From: UBA11524 sp963617205
GTDB taxonomy: Bacteria; Bacillota; Clostridia; Christensenellales; Aristaeellaceae
Direction of reading: 5' to 3'
DNA: 23,018 bases
Assembly: GCA_963617205.1 (NCBI GenBank)
Contig: CAVEOA010000029.1
Coordinates: forward strand, 1 to 23,018
The notes under the pieces were generated by a model. It was not told where the DNA came from. It saw only the letters and a list, made by a program, of their open reading frames with translations, and did not search any database. The translations under genes and the position numbers were made by a program. This document shows positions 15,301 to 22,100 of the stretch, in pieces. The first letter of the stretch is position 1; every line of letters starts with the position of its first letter.

Positions 15301-16341
15301 TCATTGCAGGGGAGTATAGCCTAATTCCTGCATCAATTCATTCATCAGGACTGTGCCGTCACGCTGAATCAGCAGTGCCGGATAGCCGTTATCCTGCGTC
15401 AGCCTGAGCGCCTCTTCGCTGCCGAGCAAAATGCATGCGGTTGCGATGGCGTCCGCGCACATCGAGCTTTCCGAGACGATGGTCGCCGATGCCAGATCGG
15501 TGTCCGCAGGCAGACCCGTCCACGGCGACAGGATGTGATGATATCGCACGCCGTCAATCGTGAAGCCGCGCTCGTAGATGCCGCTCGTCACAACGCTGCA
15601 ATCCGACACCGACAGCACGCCGATGGGATTGCCGGAGTTCGCGTCCGCCGGATCCTGAATGCCGACGCGGTATTTGCTGCCATCCGGCTTTGTGCCGACC
15701 GCGTAGACATTGCCGCCGAAGTTCAGCATCGCGCCGCTGCACCGACCCTTGGCAAGCACTGCAATCTGGTCGGCGATATAGCCCTTGGCGATGCCGCCCA
15801 GATCAATCTGCATCCCGGCAGGCAGCGTCACCGTGTTATTCTCGCCGAGCACGAGCTTGTCGTCATCCACCAGCGGCAGCGCGGCAAGACGTTCCTCATC
15901 GGTCGGCATTTTGTTCGTGCCGCCGGTGAAGTCCCATTGCGCCACAAGCGGTGCGATGGTCACGGCAAAGGCGCCGCCGGAAAGCCGATTGATTTCCTTC
16001 GCCTCGCTGAGAATCGCCCACGTTTCCGCATCGACCGTCACGGTCTGACCGTTCGATTCGTTGATGCGGCTGACGTCGCTGCCCTCAACCGTCTTGGAGA
16101 GCAGGTTCTCGTAATGCGCGCACGCCGTCCAGATATCCTCCATCAGCGTATCATCCGCGCCGTAGAGCGTCAGCGTCACAACCGTATCGAAGTAAAACCC
16201 GATGCCTGACGTTTTCGCGTCCTCCGCCGAGGCGGACAGAACTGCATCCGTCGGCTGCGTCTCCGTTGTCTCCGATGGCGTGCAGCCGCTAAGAAGCAGC
16301 AGCAGCGCCAAAAGACACGCAAAGAGCGTTCGTTTCTTCAT
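15301..16341 (-). CDS. apbE: FAD:protein FMN transferase (ApbE family lipoprotein)
   Basis: This 346-residue enzyme transfers FMN from FAD to threonine in flavoprotein motifs on the outer face of the membrane, using Mg2+. The N-terminus is a lipoprotein signal with lipobox LSGC and lipidated Cys20. Family landmarks are GFYFDTVVTLTLYG (48-61), IDLGGIAKGYIAD (179-191), MLNFGGNVYAVG (205-216), HILSPWTGLPAD (269-280) and the metal-site segment CADAIATAC (295-303). Its length is usual for ApbE. The start codon overlaps the NusG-domain-II gene stop (ATGA), showing translational coupling. The FMN-binding protein, its likely substrate, begins 34 nt downstream on the same strand. Confidence 0.95.
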   Translation of the reverse strand: MKKRTLFACLLALLLLLSGCTPSETTETQPTDAVLSASAEDAKTSGIGFYFDTVVTLTLYGADDTLMEDIWTACAHYENLLSKTVEGSDVSRINESNGQTVTVDAETWAILSEAKEINRLSGGAFAVTIAPLVAQWDFTGGTNKMPTDEERLAALPLVDDDKLVLGENNTVTLPAGMQIDLGGIAKGYIADQIAVLAKGRCSGAMLNFGGNVYAVGTKPDGSKYRVGIQDPADANSGNPIGVLSVSDCSVVTSGIYERGFTIDGVRYHHILSPWTGLPADTDLASATIVSESSMCADAIATACILLGSEEALRLTQDNGYPALLIQRDGTVLMNELMQELGYTPLQ

Positions 16342-16709
16342 TCATTCACCACCAATTCAACGCTGACGCGGTTCGGCAGGCAGATGATGAACTGCTGGTT
16401 AGGGCGCGTCTCCCAGTTATCCAGCGTCACCTCGCCCATTTCCACGCACAGCTGGTTCTCGCATGTGGACGATTCCATCACCGCGCCGCGCGCCGTTATG
16501 CGGATGACATTGACGCTCCCGTCCGGCTGCTGAACCGCAAGCGTCTGCTCCTGCCCGACCGGCACGCGTGCATACTCCCTGCCGTCCAGCGTCACCACGA
16601 TTTCCGCCGAGGCGCCATCCGTCCGGGGGCGCAGCAGCGTCACCGACAGCAGCAGCACAACCGCCGCAATCAGCAGTGCCGCGATGATTCCGATATTTTT
16701 CCTGTCCAT
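16338..16709 (-). CDS. NusG domain II-containing small membrane-anchored protein
   Basis: This 123-residue protein has one N-terminal helix (about 7-26) and an extracytoplasmic beta-rich domain matching the NusG-domain-II (DUF-type) family. STCENQLCVEMG (about 80-91) and the C-terminal IICLPNRVSVELV are typical; the two spaced Cys and the Cys in CLPN could form disulfides or bind a metal. Members of this family commonly sit beside apbE and FMN-binding proteins in Firmicutes, and their exact role is not established. It is the first gene of the operon, with a promoter at 16746-16774 and an AAGGGGG ribosome site. It is not the transcription factor NusG. Confidence 0.85.
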   Translation of the reverse strand: MDRKNIGIIAALLIAAVVLLLSVTLLRPRTDGASAEIVVTLDGREYARVPVGQEQTLAVQQPDGSVNVIRITARGAVMESSTCENQLCVEMGEVTLDNWETRPNQQFIICLPNRVSVELVVNE

Positions 16710-16745
16710 GCTGCCCCCTTGCTTTTAAGCTCGCATACGCTGTTA

Positions 16746-16774
16746 ATTATATCACGATGCATCAGCTCCGTCAA
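16746..16774 (-). promoter_or_regulatory. Promoter of the NusG-II / apbE / FMN-binding operon
   Basis: On the minus strand, -35 TTGACG (16769-16774), a 17-bp spacer and -10 TATAAT (16746-16751) lie 37 nt before the first start codon. Confidence 0.8.
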
Positions 16775-16818
16775 TGATAAACGCTTCATTTCAGTTCCGT
16801 ACAAAAACTGTTTCTTGC

Positions 16819-16847
16819 TTTACAATCTTCGTCTTTTTCGATATAAT
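16819..16847 (+). promoter_or_regulatory. Promoter of the ECF transporter / coaX series
   Basis: The -35 box TTTACA (16819-16824) and the -10 box TATAAT (16842-16847) have a 17-bp spacer. A leader of about 110 nt follows; CCGCAT (16856-16861) can pair with ATGCGG (16907-16912), so a structured leader is possible. No known riboswitch consensus is recognised. Confidence 0.75.
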
Positions 16848-16964
16848 AGCATTATCCGCATGGTTTGCGCCGCTGAGAGCGAAGGCATCAGACGGTTCTG
16901 ACAAATATGCGGAAATCATAATCATCGTAGGGCACCCGAAAGGGACTCGAACGGAGGCAAAAAA

Positions 16965-17576
16965 ATGAATACGAAAAGCACACATCTTGTCCGGCTGCTG
17001 ACGCTGACGATGCTCGCGGCGCTCATCTTCCTGATGGGGCAGACGCCGATCGGGCTGATTCCGCTGGGCTTCTGCAACGTGACGCTGCTGGTCATTCCGG
17101 TAGCGGTCGGCACGCTGTTCATGGGGTTGAGCAGCGGCCTGTTTTTAGGGCTCATCTTCGGCGCAACAAGCTTTCTGTCCGCGCTGCTGCGCCCATCGAC
17201 GCTCGTTGCAACGCTCATGGGCGAATCGCCGCTGCTGGTCGTTGTGATGACGTTCCTGCCGAGGCTGATGGTGCCGGTCGTCATCCATTTCGTGTATAAG
17301 CTCATGGCGCGCAGGCTCGACAAGACGGGTCTGGCGGTGGCATCGGCATGCGGAAGCCTGACGAACACGATTCTGTATCTGGGACTGATGCTGCTTTTCT
17401 ACGTGATGTGCGGCATTGACAACGCGGCGGTGCTGACGGCCATCGGCGCAACTGCCGGCGGCGCAGGACCGCTTGAGGCGATTGCCGCCGCGCTGATTAC
17501 GCCGCCGATTGTGCTGGCGCTGAGGAAGGCGCTGCACCGCAGGGGAATGAGCGCCTCCCCGGAGAAGGAATCATGA
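16965..17576 (+). CDS. ECF transporter S component, probably pantothenate-specific
   Basis: This 203-residue hydrophobic protein has about five or six predicted membrane helices (about 8-27, 38-62, 65-80, 88-112, 120-145, 155-182). It fits the substrate-binding S subunit of ECF vitamin importers, which works with a shared EcfA/EcfA'/EcfT energy module not present here. The segment TPIGLIPLGFCNVTLLVIPVAVG (split helix 1/2 region) resembles the PanT-type S components. coaX lies next downstream, so uptake of pantothenate followed by its phosphorylation to 4'-phosphopantothenate is the natural reading. That substrate is inferred from context. GGAGG lies 7 nt before the ATG. The short cytoplasmic tail is charged. 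Confidence 0.75.
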   Translation: MNTKSTHLVRLLTLTMLAALIFLMGQTPIGLIPLGFCNVTLLVIPVAVGTLFMGLSSGLFLGLIFGATSFLSALLRPSTLVATLMGESPLLVVVMTFLPRLMVPVVIHFVYKLMARRLDKTGLAVASACGSLTNTILYLGLMLLFYVMCGIDNAAVLTAIGATAGGAGPLEAIAAALITPPIVLALRKALHRRGMSASPEKES

Positions 17577-17624
17577 TTTTCCTTCGGCAGATTGGGGGAA
17601 CATGCTGACATGCTGTCGTGCATG

Positions 17625-17664
17625 ACAAGGGGGCTTTGCGGTTGCTCCTTTGTCCCCTTTGCAT
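17625..17664 (+). repeat. Degenerate single hairpin repeat inside the ECF-coaX spacer
   Basis: ACAAGGGGGC (17625-17634) pairs over all 10 positions with GCTCCTTTGT (17644-17653) around the loop TTTGCGGTT. Two pairs are G-U wobbles in the plus-strand RNA. The family tail CCCCTTTGCATTC follows. It lies within the likely ECF-coaX transcript. Confidence 0.75.
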
Positions 17665-17724
17665 TCGCGTCCGCAGGCGCTCGGGAGAACATAAAAATCG
17701 GACGAAATCTGGGAGGTACGGAAG

Positions 17725-18492
17725 ATGATTCTGACACTTGACATCGGCAATACCAACATCAAGACGGCGCTTTTTGACGGCAGGGACATGAAGCATTACT
17801 GGCGGCTGTCGACGAACGTCCTGTATTCCTCCGATGAATACGGCATTCTGCTGACGAACCTGTTCCGCCATGACGGGGTGGATCCTGCCTGCGTTGAGGG
17901 CATCATGATCTCCTCTGTCGTTCCGACGGTGAATTTCACCATCGAGCACATGTGTCAGAATTACTTCGGCATCTCGCCGCTCTTCGTCGTCCCGGGCATC
18001 AAGACGGGCATCAACATCCGCTACGAGAACCCGCGAGAGCTCGGCAGCGACCGCATCGCAAACGCCGTCGCCGCCTATGAGGAATACGGCGCGCCGACCA
18101 TTTTCATTGACTTCGGCACGGCCACGACGTTCGGCGTCATCGGCGAGGGCGGCACGTTCCTGGGCGGATGCATCTGCCCGGGCGTGAAGCTGGCGAGCGA
18201 GGCGCTTGTCAGCGGCACCGCGAAGCTGCCGCGCTTCGAGCTGACAAAGCCGGAGCACGTCATCGGGCGAACGACGCTTTCCAACCTGCAATCCGGCATG
18301 TATTACGGCTATGTCGGGCTGGTGAAGAACATCGTCCGCAAAATCAAGCAGGAGCTCGGTCATGACGCGCTCGTTGTCGCGACCGGCGGCATGGCGGTCA
18401 TGATCGCCGAAGAAAGCAAGGTCATCGACAAGCTGGATGGGCTGCTGACGCTCAAGGGGCTGCGGCTCATCTACGAACGGAACAAGAACTGA
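17725..18492 (+). CDS. coaX: Type III pantothenate kinase
   Basis: This 255-residue cytoplasmic enzyme phosphorylates pantothenate, the first step of coenzyme A synthesis. It belongs to the ASKHA fold. The phosphate loop is DIGNTNIKTALFDG (6-19). GSDR (107-110) provides the catalytic Asp109, FIDFGTATTF (127-136) the second phosphate motif, and GGCICPGV (147-154) the substrate-side segment. Length is typical of CoaX. GGGAGG lies about 9 nt before the ATG. The type III enzyme needs a monovalent cation and is not inhibited by CoA. The upstream ECF S component probably supplies its substrate. Confidence 0.95.
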   Translation: MILTLDIGNTNIKTALFDGRDMKHYWRLSTNVLYSSDEYGILLTNLFRHDGVDPACVEGIMISSVVPTVNFTIEHMCQNYFGISPLFVVPGIKTGINIRYENPRELGSDRIANAVAAYEEYGAPTIFIDFGTATTFGVIGEGGTFLGGCICPGVKLASEALVSGTAKLPRFELTKPEHVIGRTTLSNLQSGMYYGYVGLVKNIVRKIKQELGHDALVVATGGMAVMIAEESKVIDKLDGLLTLKGLRLIYERNKN

Positions 18493-18546
18493 TTCCCTTC
18501 TACATCGACAGAACAATGGCGTATCCGCCATGCAGGAGGAAAAAGC

Positions 18547-19824
18547 ATGAAGGAAGTTGTAATCGGATTTCTGGGCTGCGGCAATGTCGGCGGCGGCGTG
18601 TGGACGCTTTTGACCGGCTTCTCAAACGAAATCGCGCACCGCGACAGCCTTTCCATCCGCGTCAAGCGCGTGCTGGTGCGCGACGTGAACAAGACGCGCT
18701 CGTGCGGCGTGCCGCGTGAGCTGCTGACGACAAACGCCGCCGAGGTGCTCGACGATCCGGAAATCAGCATCATCGTGGAATTTATGGGCGGCGAGCAGCC
18801 TGCAACGGACTACATGCTCCGCGCACTGGAGAGCGGCAAGACCGTCGTCACGGCGAACAAGGTCGCCATCGCGCTGAACTGGCATCGTTTGCAGGCCGCG
18901 GCACAGCGCAACAGGGTCGGGCTGTACTACGAGGCAAGCGTCTGCGGCGCGATTCCGATTATCAACGCGCTCATGCAGCCCCTGCAGGCAAACCGCATCA
19001 GCTCCCTGATGGGCATTATCAACGGCACGACGAACTACATCCTCTCGCGCATGTACGAAAACGGCGAGGAGTACGAGTCCGTGCTGCATGACGCGCAGCA
19101 GCTGGGTCTGGCCGAGCCGAATCCTGCCGCCGACGTCGAGGGGCTCGACGCCGCGTACAAGCTGTCCATCATGGCAAGCCTCGCGTTCCATGCGCGCGTG
19201 CCGTTCAGCAAGGTGTACCGCGAGGGCATCACGAAGATTACCGCGCTGGACATCGCCTGCGCGAAGGAAATGGGCTATGTGCTCAAGCTGCTCGCCATCG
19301 CCAAGCGCGACGGCAACACCATCGAGGTGCGCGTCCATCCGACGCTCCTGCCGAAGGCGCATCCGCTTGCGCAGGTCAGCGGCAGCTTCAATGCCGTGTT
19401 CCTGCACGGTCACGCATGTCAGGAAATGATGCTGCAGGGTCGCGGCGCGGGCGATCTGCCGACTGCAAGCGCCGTTGTCGGCGACATCCTGCATGCCGCG
19501 ACGGTTGACGTGCATGTCCACCCGACGTTCGTCAACAGCGAATCCGCCGATGCGTCGCTGTCCTTCACCAACGACTGGAAGACGCGCTACTTCCTGCGCC
19601 TGTCCGTCAAGGACGAGCCTGGTTCGCTGGCAAAGATTGCGGCATGGCTCGCGGGCGAGAAGGTCTCCATCGCGACCATGATGCAGAAGGCGGAGCACGC
19701 CGGCGGAAAGGTGCCGCTGATTATCATCACCCACGAGGCGAACGAGCAGGCCATCCGTGCGGCAGCCGCAAGGTTCGACCCCGAGCTTTGCACGATTGAG
19801 AACATCATCCGCGTTGAAGCATAA
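18547..19824 (+). CDS. hom: Homoserine dehydrogenase
   Basis: This 425-residue enzyme reduces aspartate semialdehyde to homoserine with NAD(P)H, a branch to threonine and methionine. The N-terminal Rossmann motif is GFLGCGNVGGGV (7-18), and VVTANKVAIA (100-109) is the usual nucleotide/substrate segment. GIINGTTNYILSRM (156-169) and the catalytic region EPNPAADVEGLDAAYK follow, with Glu190, Asp196, Asp201 and Lys205 at the conserved positions. The C-terminus is an ACT domain (about 347-420, FLRLSVKDEPGSLAKIA), suggesting feedback control by an amino acid, usually threonine. AGGAGG lies 7 nt before the ATG. The gene follows coaX by 54 nt and precedes aroB by 25 nt. Confidence 0.95.
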   Translation: MKEVVIGFLGCGNVGGGVWTLLTGFSNEIAHRDSLSIRVKRVLVRDVNKTRSCGVPRELLTTNAAEVLDDPEISIIVEFMGGEQPATDYMLRALESGKTVVTANKVAIALNWHRLQAAAQRNRVGLYYEASVCGAIPIINALMQPLQANRISSLMGIINGTTNYILSRMYENGEEYESVLHDAQQLGLAEPNPAADVEGLDAAYKLSIMASLAFHARVPFSKVYREGITKITALDIACAKEMGYVLKLLAIAKRDGNTIEVRVHPTLLPKAHPLAQVSGSFNAVFLHGHACQEMMLQGRGAGDLPTASAVVGDILHAATVDVHVHPTFVNSESADASLSFTNDWKTRYFLRLSVKDEPGSLAKIAAWLAGEKVSIATMMQKAEHAGGKVPLIIITHEANEQAIRAAAARFDPELCTIENIIRVEA

Positions 19825-19849
19825 TTCATCCAAAGAAGGGCGATTGTTC

Positions 19850-20944
19850 ATGCAGACCATCACCGTTGCGCTGGGCGACAGGAGCTATCCGATTCACATC
19901 GAGCGCGGCATTTTATCGCAGGCCGGCAGGCTGATTCACGCGCAGCTGGGCGATGTTGCCGCTGCCGTCGTCACGGATGACCATGTCGCGCCGCTGTATC
20001 TGCGGCAGGTCGTGTCCTCCATGGAAAGCGCCGGACTGCGCGTATGCAGCATCGTCCTGCCGCACGGTGAGGAGACAAAGTGCCTTGCGCGCCTGACGGA
20101 GCTGTACACGTTCCTCTGCCAGCAGCATATCACGCGCAGAGATGCCGTGGTCGCGCTCGGCGGCGGCGTCATCGGCGATTTGGCCGGTCTGGCGGCGGCG
20201 ACGTACCTGCGCGGCGTGCACTTCATCCAGCTGCCTACGACGCTGCTGGCGCAGGTGGACTCCTCCGTCGGCGGAAAGGTCGCGGTGGATTTGCCGCAGG
20301 GCAAGAACCTCGTCGGCGCGTTCTACCAGCCGGAGCTGGTGCTTGCCGATCCGCTGGCGCTCGAGACGCTGACGGACGAATTTTGGCGCGACGGGTTGGG
20401 CGAGGTCGTCAAGTATGGCTGCATCGGCGATGAAGCGCTGTTTGCGCTGCTCGAACAGCACGCATCCGGCGGCCGCCCATCGCTCATGGCGGTGATTGAC
20501 GACATGCTCCTGCACTGCATCCGGCAGAAGGCGGATGTCGTCGCGCAGGACGAGCATGACACCGGGCTGCGCATGACGCTGAATTTCGGGCACACCATCG
20601 CCCATGCGGTGGAAACGTGCCAGCATTATACAGGCATGCGCCACGGCGAGGCGGTCGCGCTGGGCATGCGCATCATCACCTGCATCACGGAGCATCGCGG
20701 CATGACGGAACCGGGCACCAGTCAGCGCCTGAACCGCCTGCTCGATGCGCTCCAGATGCCCGATGCGCTACCGGACATTCCGGAAGGCGCGCTGCTCAAC
20801 GCCATGACGCTGGACAAAAAGAGCGCCGGCAGGCAGCTGCGCATCATCTCCCTGAAGAAAATCGGCAGCTGCGAAATCGTCCCGACGGACGTATCCTTCT
20901 TTCAGGGCATGACGGCGATGAAAAGTCCCACAGAAAGCAGGTGA
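19850..20944 (+). CDS. aroB: 3-dehydroquinate synthase
   Basis: This 364-residue cytoplasmic enzyme converts DAHP to 3-dehydroquinate, the second shikimate step, using NAD+ and a divalent metal. GGGVIGDLAG (104-113) and PTTLLAQVDSSVGGK (129-143) are the nucleotide and substrate loops. The metal ligands are Glu185 (DGLGEVVKYG), His248 (FGHTIAH) and His265 (MRHGEA). I chose the ATG at 19850 because it gives the normal AroB length and N-terminus (MQTITVALGD) and has GAAGGG about 11 nt upstream; an earlier in-frame ATG at 19757 would lie inside hom. The stop codon overlaps the ribosome site of the next gene. No other shikimate gene is in the window. Confidence 0.95.
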   Translation: MQTITVALGDRSYPIHIERGILSQAGRLIHAQLGDVAAAVVTDDHVAPLYLRQVVSSMESAGLRVCSIVLPHGEETKCLARLTELYTFLCQQHITRRDAVVALGGGVIGDLAGLAAATYLRGVHFIQLPTTLLAQVDSSVGGKVAVDLPQGKNLVGAFYQPELVLADPLALETLTDEFWRDGLGEVVKYGCIGDEALFALLEQHASGGRPSLMAVIDDMLLHCIRQKADVVAQDEHDTGLRMTLNFGHTIAHAVETCQHYTGMRHGEAVALGMRIITCITEHRGMTEPGTSQRLNRLLDALQMPDALPDIPEGALLNAMTLDKKSAGRQLRIISLKKIGSCEIVPTDVSFFQGMTAMKSPTESR

Positions 20945-20951
20945 ACGGTTC

Positions 20952-22034
20952 ATGCAGCAGCTTCTGTCCGAGTCAATGCTGTCCATGATGACGCAGGGCG
21001 ATCAGCCGCCGAAAAGCGATGCATCCACGCCCATATATGCATGGCGGCTGCTTCGCTGGGAGGCGGATGTTCCTCTGACGGAGGAGCAGAGACAGGCACT
21101 GCTTGGGATTGTGCCCGAGGCCATGGCGCTTTGCGGCGTCAGCGCGGCCTGCTTCGCGGCAGACGGCGACGTGATGACCATCCTGCTGGCGCTGACGAGC
21201 TTTCCGGCAAAGGCGCACCGTGCGCCCGTGCTGTGGCTCTGCGCCCATGCGCTGATTGAAAAGGCATCCGTCACGCTGGAGCAGGACGGCACCATGTTCA
21301 TCGGCGAGGAATTTGACAATCCTGCCGAATGGACGGAGCACCTGCGCCCGATGCGCGAAATCAGCGACTGGTGGACGCACGCCTCGCCCATGGACGGCGC
21401 CACTGCGCACCGCCATCGCAAGGAGCTGCAAACGTGCATCAAGCGGCGGCAATACGCCGTGCTGGGTGGCTATGTGTCGCGTGCGCTGCGCGAGGATCAG
21501 CAGCTGTCCGTGACCTGCTTTGCCTTCGTGCCGCTGGTGATTGAGGCAGTCTGGAGTCAGCATGCGGAGCTGCCGCTGCAAACCCTGACGGAAGGCTTGA
21601 ACCTGAACGAGATGACGCGCCGTCCGCGGGAAACGCTGCTGAACTGGCTGGCGCTGCTGCCGCCGAGGCTCCGCGCCTGTCCGCAGTCTGCCAACAACGA
21701 GCCGATTGAAAAGGTCATCGACTCCATCCGGGCCGACTGCTCCCTGCCGTATTCGCAGACGAACCTGAGCCGCTCGCTCGGGCTGACGCCTGCGTATTTC
21801 TGCCGGCTGTTCCGCGACAAGACCGGTCAGCACTTTTCGACCTTCCTGACGCGCACGCGCATGGAAAAAGCACAGCAGCTGCTGTCGGAGCAGCCGCCGC
21901 ATTCGCTGGGCGATATCAGCGCCGCCTGCGGCTATCCCAACAAGAGCTATTTCTGTCAGGTGTTCAAGAAATACACCGGCATGACGCCCGGCGAATATCA
22001 AGCCGTCGCAGCAGAGCAGCATCCGGCTGGGTAA
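20952..22034 (+). CDS. AraC/XylS-family transcriptional regulator
   Basis: This 360-residue protein has a C-terminal AraC-type DNA-binding domain with two helix-turn-helix motifs (about 255-352). The first is around NLSRSLGLTPAYFCRLFRDK and the second around DISAACGYPNKSYFCQVFKK, ending in the diagnostic TGMTPGEYQ. The N-terminal 240 residues form an unrecognised, mainly helical sensor or dimerisation region. The start lies 7 nt after the aroB stop, and its ribosome site AGGTGA includes that stop codon, so translation is coupled to aroB. The terminator at 22057-22100 closes the unit. Its targets are unknown; a regulator at the end of a biosynthetic gene series is unexpected. Confidence 0.9.
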   Translation: MQQLLSESMLSMMTQGDQPPKSDASTPIYAWRLLRWEADVPLTEEQRQALLGIVPEAMALCGVSAACFAADGDVMTILLALTSFPAKAHRAPVLWLCAHALIEKASVTLEQDGTMFIGEEFDNPAEWTEHLRPMREISDWWTHASPMDGATAHRHRKELQTCIKRRQYAVLGGYVSRALREDQQLSVTCFAFVPLVIEAVWSQHAELPLQTLTEGLNLNEMTRRPRETLLNWLALLPPRLRACPQSANNEPIEKVIDSIRADCSLPYSQTNLSRSLGLTPAYFCRLFRDKTGQHFSTFLTRTRMEKAQQLLSEQPPHSLGDISAACGYPNKSYFCQVFKKYTGMTPGEYQAVAAEQHPAG

Positions 22035-22056
22035 CGTTTTCTACAGCATATGATCC

Positions 22057-22100
22057 GGCGGATGAAATGTGTGGGTTTCGTCCGCCTGTTTTTATTTCTT
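22057..22100 (+). terminator. Rho-independent terminator after the araC-type gene
   Basis: An 11-bp stem with one G-U wobble, GGCGGATGAAA (22057-22067) and TTTCGTCCGCC (22076-22086), encloses an 8-nt loop and is followed by TGTTTTTATTTCTT. Confidence 0.92.

Noticed and set aside
16856..16912. TPP riboswitch suggested by CGCTGAGAG
   Set aside because: The other conserved parts of the TPP motif (the downstream pyrophosphate-sensing segment) are missing.
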